DNA of 64,000 bases from Cyprinodon diabolis. Taxonomy: Eukaryota > Chordata > Actinopteri > Cyprinodontiformes > Cyprinodontidae. This document shows positions 25,470-36,255 of this stretch, one piece after another. The first letter of the stretch is position 1. The number at the start of each line of letters is the position of its first letter. A program made the translations under genes and the position numbers. Where the stretch lies: the NCBI GenBank assembly GCA_030533445.1, contig CM060081.1:35114111-35178110 (forward strand). The letters are read 5' to 3'. The notes under the pieces are model-generated. The model was not told the origin of the DNA. It ran no database searches and saw only the letters and a program-made list of their open reading frames with translations.

Positions 25470-27130
25470 GGTGCCTTGAAAATGTATCGACACCCTCTGG
25501 CACCAAAATAATTTGTTAAGGCTTTTTGGTGATAGACAAACACATGGTAGGTCTACTGAACAGCTGTAGAGTGGAACAAAAAATACACTATGCATAGATG
25601 TTTTGATGTTCATGGGCACTCACATGGAAATACAAGGATGGCAAGAGCGTAGGAAACTAAAAGGTTTAAAAACAACTGAGGAGCCAAGAATGGACAGCTG
25701 ACAGCAGGCTCAGGCTCTGATATGGAGAGATTGTATCAAGGATTATTTATAATAAGGAGTTTGATTATAATTGCTATAAAAGGTAAATCAATGACCAGGT
25801 GGAAAACAGCTGTTGAGAGACCAACATGCAATGGTAGTGAGGTAAAAGACTAGTAACCTACTGTAATGCTCAAACATGCAAAGCAAGAACCAACTTGTTT
25901 CAAATATCACTTCTTTAGTGAGTACATCTGGGTGTAATTTCCTATCAGTATGAATAGCTCTTCTGGGAAGGTAAAGAGGTTTTTTTTTAAGAACCTTTGT
26001 GAAGAAACAGATTTATGAAGACCAGGATAAGCATCAGAGAGGTCTGTGATGTAGCTGTGAACAAGTCTAGAGAAGAGAGAGGGCATATTCAATAATCTGA
26101 AACTTGGAGTATATCACCGTTTAAGCTATTATTTTAAAATAAAAAGAGAATTGTACAACAGTAAACCTGACAAGAAGAAAATCATTCATTAGAGTAGCAT
26201 TCAATAGGTACAGTACATGGTTAGTCTAGATAAACTGCAGTGAACTACAGCTCAGGTGAAGGAATGTCTTAACAAGATAACTCTAGATTGTTGACTCAAT
26301 GGGTCTATCCTCTATGGAGTGTCAAGAATACCAATGCTGAAAAAGGACCATTAAGTCCCATTAATAGTTTGCAACACTGCAGGAGCCACAGCAAACATAA
26401 GAAAGAAGGTACTTCTGTTTCATGACACCAAATAAGCAACTTTCTATGCCTAAATGCAATTCTAGGAATCTCAATCTGCAAAATGATCCTTTATTATGAC
26501 TACATACAGGAACATGATCTCACCCAAAAAACTGAAATGTTAAAATTCTTTAATAGAGCTTTCTTATATGTAAAAACAAACTGCAGAAACGTGGGAATTG
26601 TAAGAAATTATTAAGCTTTATTTTGAAATCTTATTATGAAATCTAAAAGGACAAGCTGGTGACAGTACGCCCTGCACCGTAACGCCAACACTGCTGTAAC
26701 ACTACACATCATCCTGAATCCACCATCCCCATAGTGACACATGGTGGTAGAAACATTAGTGCTCCTTTTAAGATGATGGGAAAAACAAATGAGCAACTTG
26801 CACCTAGATTCTGAGAGAAACTCTGGTTTAGGCTGCAAAAGACTTAAGACATTGTGGAGAGTCACATTACAGCAAGATAATGTCCTTTATCATAAAGTGT
26901 ACAATGGAAAGGTTTGAATCAAAACATACTAATGAATTGGAATGGCCAAGTCATAGGCCTGACCAAAATCTAAGGTCATCAGAAATAACAAATTTATGTT
27001 CCTAGATTGTCCCAATCTTATTCATTTAGCCAGAGCAAAAAAGAAAACAAAAAAACAAATGGTCAAAGATTTAACTAATGGAAGTATTTCAGCAACCAAG
27101 AGTGTAGAGAGTCTTATGAATTACAGATAG
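25470..27130 (+). mobile_element. Fossil Tc1/mariner element
   Basis: The left end GTGCCTTGAAAATGTATC is the usual start of a common fish Tc1-like family. The 3' half of a transposase can be followed at nucleotide level on the + strand from about 26,700: TGCAAAAGACTTAAGAC, ACAATGGAAAGGTTTGAATC, AAAACATACTAATGAATTGG, then a worn segment to about 27,130 matching the gene's 3' end. Many stops and gaps are present. The middle (25,650-26,600) is not recognisable and may contain other insertions. Confidence 0.6.
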
Positions 27131-28211
27131 TCAAATGAATCAGTAAAAGTTAACAAAGTTTATTACATGTTTATATACAAACAACCTTGCAAGGCACACT
27201 TCCGTTTAAATAAGAATATACAATACATTTGTTTCTCAGTCAAACAGGTTTTAGAACATATATTACTATATATGTGTTTAGTATTAAGATATGAGAGAAG
27301 GCCCCAAAACTACAAAAAGATGTTTAGTCAACTTAAACATAAAATAAAATAATCACACACTTTATGATGTATTTTTTTTTTATTTAAACTAATAAAATAT
27401 AAATCATTTATGTAATGTAAAAGCTGTCTGCTGCATGTCAATAAAAATGTGGCAAATATGCCAAGTAAGCTCAGTTTATTCACCTAATAGAAGTTTCTAT
27501 CTGTTCTATTCAAAACGGTCACTATTTTTATAACTTAGGACATAATAAAGATATGCTTTTTTCCAATGACAGGCCATAGTTTATAGTTAAAGTAGGGGAA
27601 CCGAATTCAATAAATTGATAAATAACTCTGAGAGAACAGCATGACTCTGTTTAGTACAAGCTATTGATCCTGTTACAATCAGCCGCGTCAATCTGTCACT
27701 CTTCTGAAACTGAAAACTGTTTGTCCAACATCACTCACCATGTCCATGAAGCAGAGACTGAAAGTTGAAAAGACGTTTATGACAAAAGCCTGCTGTGACT
27801 CATAAAATCCAACTAAGAAAAAAAAAATGGTTGCATTCAAGCTTAAAAACATTTAAATACAGCCTGTCACATTCTTACAGTTTCCCATCATAAAGTAGCC
27901 TGACCTACTTAGAAAACTTTGACAGATACAGACTAAATGATTACCAACTTCAATTATCTGTAAAAACATTGTTTTTATCTAACGACTACATATTAAAAAA
28001 AAATGTCCATCAATGTTCCAGTTTTCTCTTCATTTATCCAAAGAGCCCAGAGAGATTCTGACCAAACACAGTAAGCTTTAAAGGCAGAGGAAAGGCTGGA
28101 AAGGTGAGCTTATCACAAACACCTTTCTGGCCCTCATCTCGAAGGTCTTCACAGGCTGGTGTATTTATCACTAAATATTCCTGTTTTGATGTTATGGATG
28201 GCCGGCCTTTA
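27131..28211 (-). other. Probable snta1 3' UTR and downstream flank
   Basis: Lies just downstream of the snta1 stop codon on the minus strand. The nearest canonical polyadenylation hexamer on that strand that I found is at 27,475-27,480 (TTTATT on +), about 730 bp after the stop. No other gene seen. Confidence 0.35.
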
Positions 28212-28352
<141 letters not shown>

Positions 28353-29067
28353 TTAGTCATTTCTAGGTTATTAAAAAATAGATTTAAACTGCATATTTAA
28401 CATTGAACTTGCAATATATGCCATCAAGCACAGAATGATCTATATACAGCACAAAAAACAATACATTGTATAGTTTTTTTATGTACATTTAAATATATAT
28501 TTAAAATATATTAATAATATATTTTGAATCATTGTCTGAATAAAACCCAGGTTACCTATGCATCCAACACCAGATTTTCTTTCAAAGCTTCCTAATAATA
28601 AAAGAAACAGGTCCACAGCCTCATAGATCCTCCACTATGCATTATAATACTAAAGAATAAATTCCATTTATTCATCAATTGTTTTACTCCAGAAACATCT
28701 AAATGAATGTGTTTATGAACCAAAAGCTTAATTCAAGTCTCATTTGACTAAAGCACCGATTTCCTATAAAAAGGTGATGTGTTTAAAATAGCAGTACAGA
28801 AGAAGCTTTGTTCCTGGTAGGCCTCCAAAACAAAATGTTTGTATAAAGAGTAGATAGGCTCTCCTCGTTGTCATGGTAATGTCTGAAAGATTTTATGTTT
28901 TGAAACAATTTGGAGTGTGGGGCTGTTTTTCCATTTGTTTTTCTATCCCTATTGTGGAAAACAAACTTAAATTCTTGCAAGTCCTTGTTGTATATAGTTA
29001 AAATATTTTTTTCTAAACCCAACAGTACAATCAGATAGAAACTGAAAAGGCAGAACACCCAAACCTA

Positions 29068-29345
29068 AGCTGAGTGGCATTGTGCATACAGTCCACTGCA
29101 GTGAGGACTGTACAGCCTTCTATGTTGAAGAAACAAAACAAGTACACAAACCCATGGCACAGCATAGATGGGCCAACAACTCTTGGCAAGGTTCTACTCT
29201 ACACATGCACTTCAAGAACAAAGGACACATTTTAAATGTCAAACTGTGCAGATTTTGGACGGAGAGGACAGATTGTTTCAAAGAGGGATGAAGGAAGCCA
29301 TCTTCCAAAGGGGGAGGGTTGAGGTTTCAACATCCAAGCATTCAC
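29068..29345 (+). mobile_element. Remnant of a Penelope-like GIY-YIG endonuclease domain
   Basis: One + frame reads LSGIVHTVHCSEDCTAFYVE followed by ETKQVHKPMAQHRWANNSWQ and HMHFKNKGH. After a frame change it continues as ILDGEDRLFQRGMKEAIF. These match the fish retroelement GIY-YIG domain pattern GIVY..QCSE.C...Y(V/I)GETKQ..HKRMAQHRRAN..., HLH.K.KGHSF and ILDREDRWFERGVKEAIY. The GIY is GIV and the YVGET block is YVEET, so the nuclease is degenerate. It is frameshifted and sits antisense in the snta1 intron. No reverse transcriptase part was recognised. Assignment to Penelope/Poseidon is by recall of the family. Confidence 0.7.
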
Positions 29346-29907
29346 ATTTCAGTTATGGAACTAATCCAAAGAAATTACATGATGACACACATGATTCAAA
29401 AGGCCCATCACATAGCTAGTGCACAACAAAAGACTTTAACAGTCCTGGAGAATGACTGTGACTACTTGGGAGGATGGACCTCCATGCTGCTTAAATACAT
29501 CAGCACTCCAACTACAGTTTGTTGTGGTATGACCAGAAAGAGACTCCTTGATAGGTGTCAAAACATCTTCAGGAAAAACGCAAAAGTCAAGTTGTCTTCT
29601 ACTTTAAGCCTACTTTGTGACTATGGACATAAATTGGTATGCATTATTTAAAGTCAAGTGGAGCTTGCAAAGAAGTTGACAGATGTCAAAATATTCAGAA
29701 CATAATTTTGCTATAAATCTCAGAGCGATTACTTCCTGGACTAATTTCTGTCTGACATTGGGCAGCTGAAGTCAGCTTTTCCATATTTATCATTAACAGT
29801 AGATTTACCTTTTTAATCTGAACTTTTTCAATATTATTTTTTTTTCTTTTTTTTGCTACACCTTTAGATATATACATGTGAACATAATTATAAATATTAA
29901 TCTTTAC

Positions 29908-29936
29908 AATTATTATTATTATTATTATTATTATTT
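29908..29936. repeat. ATT microsatellite
   Basis: About nine ATT units in a row within the snta1 last intron. Confidence 0.9.
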
Positions 29937-30527
29937 TAACTTAACTATTAGCAATATTACCTTTGACTTCAATGCTATGAACTTCATCTTGCTCTCATGC
30001 CCACTGCAAAACTGCCACTAGCCCATGCAACATCCTAATCTAAATAGGACAGTGCAAACAATTTAAGAATTTTACATATGCACTCTTTGTAGATCACCTG
30101 CAAAATTCCAACTAAATGCACTTGCAAAATTGTTTTCCTCTTTCTTTCACAAGCAATTCAAGAATATTAAGAATCTTTAAGAATAAGGCCCTAGGATTAA
30201 AGTTGTAGCACTGCTGATAACATACCAGAGCCTGTTTTTTTTTTGTTCTGACAAATGTTTTATTATCCAGATAACTGTTAACAACCGTTTTCTGTCTGTA
30301 TGTTTCCCAGAAACCATGTTGCCTCCCTGCACACAGAAGGACACCCATATTACACTCCCAGCAATCCGTTTGATATGCCCAACTTTCACACGACTGTGTT
30401 AATCAATTCAGTATATTGCCCCCAATCACAGTCCCACTTTCAAGTTTGGTACATTCAATATATCCTCTTACATACAGAACATTTTTCGGTTCTAATACTC
30501 CAATAAAACCTATAAAGTGTTGCTCAC

Positions 30528-30715
30528 AATTTCAGCCTCAGGGCCACCAAAGTCGAGGAACATCATACGGACTCCATCATCTGAGGACATTCGTAGGCGC
30601 TCGAAAGGCTGCTGGAAGAGAATATTTTTCCTGACACCCATTTCCTCTGTGAATAGCGTGAAGCCGTCATCGATGTGCACTCCCAGCATACACTCCTTTC
30701 CATTCCAGCTGCAGG
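30528..30715 (-). CDS. snta1: snta1 exon: distal PH2 / SU region
   Basis: 188-nt minus-strand exon. After completing a split Ala codon it reads CSWNGKECMLGVHIDDGFTL, continues with FTEEMGVRKNILFQQPFERL and RMSSDDGVRMMFLDFGG, and ends EAEI before donor GTGAGC. The acceptor is TTTGCAG. Human alpha-syntrophin has [20 protein letters not shown] and QPFEKLQMSSDDG..LFLDFGG here. The WNG.xC and VHID.GFTL pattern favours alpha over beta1/beta2 syntrophin (HYENGF). Low phase 2, high phase 0. Confidence 0.95.
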
Positions 30716-31238
30716 CTGCAAACACACAAAAGGTAGTTTGAAAGCTGAGGGAATGTTATTACTGGCCACTAAATCAAATCTTTCCTGCAGTTTCCAAAGA
30801 TACCTTATTGTGCAGAGAGGACAAAAGGAGGATTATATTTCTTTGTTCCCATGAAATCACAGTTATTTTTGACATTCTATTTAATGTAAACATTATTTTA
30901 CATATGAATCTTTAGGTGTTCTGTAGCACCTCAGATTACCAGCAGAGGGCAGTGCAATGATATCACTCTATCTGATGATGGAACATTATGTGCTGAGTGT
31001 GCTTATGTTCAACTAGTAGGCCAAAACCCCCAAACAGCCTTTGACCTCATTACTCTAGATGCTTTATATAAAAATAAAATTAATTAATTAAAAAGAATAG
31101 TGATGTAATAATGTAAGAGTTCAATTTATGAATTTTAAACTTCTAACAGTTTAACATTTAAACTTGATAAAATGTCTTTTTCTACTAAGCAAATAAAAAA
31201 ACAGATATTTTAAATAATTGCATTTTGGATCTTTTTAC
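30716..31238 (-). other. snta1 intron
   Basis: 523-bp intron, GTAAAA donor (31,233-31,238 on minus) and TTTGCAG acceptor. AT-rich, with nothing else recognised. Confidence 0.85.
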
Positions 31239-31435
31239 CTGCTGTAACCTCCTTGATGAGTTCTGCAGCATTGTGGCAACCCTCTACAAGCAGATGAGTC
31301 CATATGGACAGTTCTTTAGCAGAGTCCACTCTGAACACGTGAGTCTCTACGCCCTGCTTGGTGCCTGAACGCAGTCCGAACGACAGCTCAGAGTCCAAAA
31401 GAGGGGAGCTTTTTCCAGGACCAGAGTGAACCAAT
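31239..31435 (-). CDS. snta1: snta1 exon: second PH domain core
   Basis: 197-nt exon reading [37 protein letters not shown] and [20 protein letters not shown]. It completes a split Arg codon at its start and ends one base into the next Ala codon. It corresponds to the part of the PH2 domain that is shared by all syntrophins (LVHSGP.K.., GT..G.ETH.F.V, W...L..GCH.AAE). Acceptor CCCCAAAAG, donor GTAAAA. Confidence 0.95.
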
Positions 31436-32083
31436 CTTTTGGGGAGAAAGAAGGAAACTGTTGTTGAATAGATTATAATTAGGAATTATAGGATAGACTG
31501 TGGCTAAGGGAGAAACTGCTACCTATGAGTAAAAAGAGGTGTGGAATACACAGGGGGGATAAAATGGAAAATATACATAACTCAAAAGTTCTGCTAACAG
31601 TAATGTTTTCCAACTATGAATGACGCAAAATGTTGAGCAGTTGAGTTACGGAAAGTTTGAGCAGGAGCTTTCAAGTCAGAGGAAAAACATGAGTTGATCA
31701 GGGAGGGGTATACATTTGGTAGGCTTATATAAGAAAATATGTGTCTATTTAAAAAGTAATTATTTAATCTATGGGACGCCTACTCGGAGGTCCAAACATT
31801 TTGCCACATGAATCAAAATCACTGAGTTAAAAGTATTAAGTTACCATAAAAATAGACTTTTAAACACAAACCACAGAAAATAATTTGTGCGTTTTTTTCC
31901 CCCAGCCTAAAAGTAAATGAAAAAAATATATATATTTTAATGAAACAAGCAAAGCAACCAGATTTTTGATGGAAAAAGGTCTGTGAGGTTACACAGAACA
32001 TTTTTTCGAATGTCCAAAATGAGCCCCAGGATGTAATTTGGACACATCTGATGTAGAGCAATGTGTCTTCAAAGATCTCTAAC
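31436..32083 (-). other. snta1 intron
   Basis: 648-bp intron between GTTAGA donor and CCAAAAG acceptor, both in phase. No repeat recognised. Confidence 0.85.
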
Positions 32084-32214
32084 CTGGTTGTGATGAGGCT
32101 ATGACTCTTGGTGGCGTTCCTCAGGCTATCTTTGCTTTCAGGGAAGGAGGAATAAAGAAGAAGGTCCTTCTCTGTCAACACTGCGAGGACAGGTTTCTCT
32201 GGACCCTGCGACAT
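32084..32214 (-). CDS. snta1: snta1 exon: start of second half of PH1/PH2
   Basis: 131-nt exon that starts at phase 0 with MSQGPEKPVLAVLTEKDLLL and ends SHSLITT plus two bases of an Arg codon. Syntrophins have ..P.L.LLTEK(D/E)LLLY at this place, after GWL(T/A)EQ, and ATRLVHSGP at the junction. Acceptor TGTGCAG, donor GTTAGA. The Met is internal, not a translation start. Confidence 0.93.
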
Positions 32215-33895
32215 CTGCACAAACAGACAGTTGTATTACTGTGAAATAAAATTTTAAAAAGTTACATCAGGTTGGGTTTACCATTTCTATTGTTTTCTAA
32301 GAAACCATCCGCTGATGTGTTTGGTTTTTGCTTGAGACTAGGTTGTGCTCACAGATCATGCTTCTCCAGCTCTAAAGCATCTGAAGCGCCTTTATAGGAC
32401 AGAGCCCAAATATGAATCATATAGGCCACCTTAAACCATGGCTTTAATCTGTGTTCTTCTGAATAGTTACGTTTGTTGTCCTATCCCTACAATTAAGTCC
32501 AGTCATTCTGCCAATTAAATTAATTGTATCTTCTTGAGATTTCTACCTCATTTAATTAACCACCACTCCATCTTATGAAACAGTATCTCTAATTTAAAAA
32601 CCTTACATTTGCCTGCCTACAATAAAGTGCATTGGTACTGTGTCCCTACTAACGTAAAAACTTTTGCAGACCATCTACAAATCTTCTATTATGTTTATCC
32701 AACAGAAATTATCCTAATATCCTTAAAATTATTCTCTCTTGACGCAGTAACTAATCTCCTGACCAATTCTTCAAAGGAATCTATATCTTCTAAAATATTA
32801 GAACAGTTGTTATAGTTTTCATTTAATCCCACAGCTCAATATTAATCTTACTAATACAAAAGTTATCTACTGTGATATTTTAAATTTGTGTCAGAAAAGA
32901 AAAATTTAAAAGCAGTCAACTGTCAGAGAATGAAAACAACACTTAATTATGCAGTGAAAGAGTTGAGGAAAACGGATTGAGCTAAATCCAGTGCAACCCT
33001 GGATAAATAATTATTACAAACTGCAAAAGATGCAAGTACAAATCAGGTGGAAACTCTGACGACCCTTGCCCCTTTTCAAAGAAACCGCTGTGAGAAAGGC
33101 AAGCTTCAATGACTTTCAGAAACCGTAGCTCACCACACATATACGTACGCCTTAAAGTGCGCATGCGGAGAAAGATAGTTAACAGGACAAGCACGGAGGA
33201 CGGCCTTACGTAAACATATCAGCAAAATGAATGACAATAAGTTGGACCACTTATTTTTATGATCCACCTCCAAAAAGAACATCCTCAGCTATACCTTTAA
33301 ATCCTGTGAAGACTAAGATTTAAAGATCTGTGTTCACAGATACCCTCCATCCACTTTGACTGAACTAAGCTATTGAGGGAAACAATACAGCCAAACCTTC
33401 AGCCTGTAGATGTGAAAAGCAGGTAGAGACATTCCCCTCTATGGTTCTACAAAGTATCAACCAAGCAAGATTGGATATGAATGCTCATCACTCTTCAGAT
33501 TTCTAGACTTAAAATACGGAAAACCATGCACTCTTTTTATTCTAATAATCCTGAACTACTTTGTGGCGTAATATTTGTTCTTGTAAGCAAATATGAATAG
33601 GCTGAATGGCAATTAAAACTCTTAAGTCAAAGTATTAACAAACTCTTTGACCAACATTACATGTTTCATTTGTAAATGCTGTTTCCAGAACTTAAGTTAA
33701 CCCTTGAAGTTTTTTTTTTTTTTTTGCAAACTCGCTCAAACCTCCATTTAGAGAAGCACAGTACACAACTGAATACAAAAAGTGGAAAGAAGGAAAGATG
33801 GGTAAATGCCAACAAAAGATGAAAATTAAATAATTAAAAGAATAGAAAATGTGATTTATTCTCTGATTCCCCTGTACATTGATATCCTTCAATAC
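32215..33895 (-). other. snta1 intron
   Basis: 1,681-bp intron, donor GTATTG and acceptor TTGTGCAG, both phase 0. AT-rich with no gene or recognisable transposon. Confidence 0.8.
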
Positions 33896-34085
33896 CTGCT
33901 CTGTAAGCCAGCCCAAATGTTTTACGTCCATGCCAGGATGCATGCTCTTCATCTCCTCCTTCACTTGTGGTAAAAGGGCGGCAGCAGCACTTTGGATAGC
34001 ATTGTACCACGACTGAGCCATGGCTGGGTCCTTTGCCCGCAGGAACATTGAGTTCTTTCTGTTGGATGAAATCACCTCAAAATAC
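33896..34085 (-). CDS. snta1: snta1 exon: C-terminal half of the split PH domain
   Basis: 190-nt exon reading YFEVISSNRKNSMFLRAKDP, AMAQSWYNAIQSAAAALLPQ and MDVKHLGWLTEQ. It ends phase 0 before donor GTATTG; acceptor is CTTGCCAG. Human alpha-syntrophin has [20 protein letters not shown]...SW..AIQ and (I/V)K.(I/L)GWLTEQ here. The tryptophan of the PH C-terminal helix (QSWYNAI) is kept. This half-PH lies after the PDZ domain in syntrophins, which use a PH domain split by the PDZ. Confidence 0.95.
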
Positions 34086-34350
34086 CTGGCAAGAAGTGTG
34101 ATAAAAGGAGGGGAGGGAGGAAATAAGATGGAAAAAGTGGGCTGCTTAAAAAAACAAGACAAACCTCAAAAAGGGCAAAGCTTGAGGCTACATAGAAAGT
34201 TTCGCATATTAAAGAGAATATCAAAGTAGGATATAAAAAAATCCCTTTTTGAATAATCTTTCAAAGCCATTTTGTAACTTGTCAGTGATTCTGTGAGATA
34301 TATTAACTGAATTAAACATGAAAAGAGTAAGACGTTTAACATGGTGGTAC
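34086..34350 (-). other. snta1 intron
   Basis: 265-bp intron with GTACCA donor and CTTGCCAG acceptor. Confidence 0.85.
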
Positions 34351-34546
34351 CTGTTCTCTGTGTCTGGGGGGCACTGTTTCCGTGACACCTGACACATCTT
34401 CACTGGGATGCTGCGAGGCTCTTTTACCTCGGTGGGGGAGACCTCAGTGCCCCTCTGAGGTGTAGAAGGGGGGGAGTCCCATGGGAGGTTTGCCCCAGGG
34501 GAACCAGAGCTTTTAAAAAATGCAGACATCTCCTTGATGTACTTCA
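34351..34546 (-). CDS. snta1: snta1 exon: post-PDZ linker and PH segment (first snta1 exon in window)
   Basis: 196-nt exon reading KYIKEMSAFFKSSGSPGANL, PWDSPPSTPQRGTEVSPTEV and IPVKMCQVSRKQCPPDTEN. It begins with the last two bases of a Val codon after acceptor TTTATAG, equivalent to EVKYMKDVSPYFK just after the PDZ domain, and ends two bases into Arg. WDSPP.(S)P is characteristic of alpha-syntrophin. Syntrophins are cytoplasmic scaffold proteins that tether nNOS, channels and aquaporin-4 to the dystrophin complex through the PDZ domain, which must be encoded further upstream on this strand. No PDZ exon was found between here and 64,000. Confidence 0.94.
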
Positions 34547-34855
34547 CTATAAAAGAGCAGAAAAAGGGAGAATTAGATACTAAACAAGATGAAGCATGAT
34601 AAGAAGAAGAGAGTCTTTTTTCAACATGGAGCCTTCAACTGTGATATGAGAAAGGTGCTGAATATGTGAGCTGTCTTAAATTGTGCCATAACCTATCTCT
34701 AACAACTCTTATACAGAAAATTGCAGCCCCTTTAATGAAAGCAACTTGAAGATGAAGAATACAATATTGCAAATTAGGTATGATTTTAATAATTATTTCA
34801 GCTTCTTACTGAAAATTGTGAATCATTGAGTACCAGTTGGAGGATAAAGTGGATG

Positions 34856-35184
34856 TGTCATGGTCTTGGTTCTGTTTAAGTTTTCTTTTTGTTGGTTTAA
34901 TTTTCATTTTGTGTTGTTTTTGGTTTTATTTGAGTTCTTATGTATTTCTTGTTTACCCTCTGTTGCCCTCTTGTGTCAGTCTCCTTCTCCTAGCTCCCTT
35001 CCAGATTCCTCAGTCCACACCTGTTCCTCATCTGCTAATTAGTCCTCCCATTGTTTCTGTCCCATAAATACACCTCCTGTTCAGTTACTCTTTTCTGGTT
35101 TCTTGTAGTTTCTTCGCTCTGGATGTGTGTTTTTCCTAACCTCTTTTAGCTTTTGGTTTTCTGTATTTTGTTTGGGGATTTTTG
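34856..35184 (+). repeat. LTR-like fragment, family B copy 1
   Basis: Starts TGTCATGGTCTTGGTTCTG, an LTR-type TG start. It shares blocks with 53,431-53,875: CTCTGTTG(C/T)CCTCT, (T/C)TAGCTCCCTTC, TCCACACCTG and a CACCTCC block after a TATA-like (CC)CATAAATA. It ends where the hAT-like element at 35,185 begins. The remainder of the LTR was not recognised beyond that element. Confidence 0.5.
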
Positions 35185-36202
35185 TCATGATGGTGAGATG
35201 AAGCCTCATGAGGCATTAAACCGTTTGGGCTAATTGCTTCAACAATCCCCACAGTTCGTGAGGCTCCATGTGAACATGTTACCACCTACTGGTGAAGAAC
35301 ATAACTACAGTTAGTAATAAAATCTGATTTTTGATTGTTTTGCAGTTTTTTTTCTTGTTTTCTTTTTTTTCTTCCCATTTAAGTTCCTTTGAAATCGTTA
35401 ATGATTGGTGTGTATAATAAAATGTTTTGCAAGTTTTGTTTGTGTAAAATGTCTTAGAAGAGAAAAATCCTTTAGGGTACACGGTTTTTCTGCCATTTTA
35501 GTGAAATAAGCTCAAGCAGACAGTAAAAGTGTTTGCAAATTGGGCAATGATATGCAAAATGAAGGATGTGAGTTATTTTTATTCAAACATAATAGTTTTT
35601 CCAAAGTTTTTGGATTAAATTTGGGTAAGAAGTTTGTGTTGAACCAATCTTTTGGTTAAACAAACCAATCTAATTTGGCAGTGTGCTACCCAATCTATAT
35701 TTATACAAATTAGTCACATTAGCCAAAATACTTGTTACTTTCAAAAGTCTAAGGAAGGTTTCGAAACAACAACCTCCGGAGTAGAAGTTCATGTCTTACA
35801 GGTGATGCTACTGATAGCTGCTCACCAGAAAGCAATACTATTTAAGACTAATGTTACTCAGATTGTTGCTCAGATTTTGATCATTACATTGTTTGATCTA
35901 ACAAAATAGTTTTAACCAAATACATTGGTTGTTTTTCCAGCCAATTTATTCTTAGAATACATCCAAACTCTATCCAAATGACTGCAACTGTTCTACAAAC
36001 TCCCACATCATGACTGAGTAGTGAGGCTGCTATGCCTGTCGAAGTTCTTGCGCGGGCTGAACCACTTCCTGAAGTGTTCACGTGGTACCATCGTAGAGAG
36101 GCTTCGAATATCATTAATTTTGGCCCATTCCCTAAATGAATCATGCCTCAAAACGTGCTTTGCGCTACTCGACACATGCCTCGAAGCCTCGCCTCATCAC
36201 TA
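35185..36202. mobile_element. Non-autonomous hAT-like element, about 1 kb
   Basis: The two ends are imperfect inverted repeats: TCATGATGGTGAGATGAAGC on the left and TAGTGATGAGGCGAGGCTTC on the right (read inward). Flanks GATTTTTG (35,177-35,184) and GATTTTTT (36,203-36,210) match 7 of 8, which fits the 8-bp duplication of hAT transposons. No transposase is encoded. Confidence 0.5.
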
Positions 36203-36218
36203 GATTTTTTTTTTCAGT

Positions 36219-36255
36219 TGCCACCCTTTTGAATTATTAAATTCAAAAGGGTGGC
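36219..36255. repeat. Perfect 17-bp hairpin
   Basis: Arms 36,219-36,235 and 36,239-36,255 are exact inverted copies (TGCCACCCTTTTGAATT). They are separated by about 3-4 bases. Confidence 0.85.
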
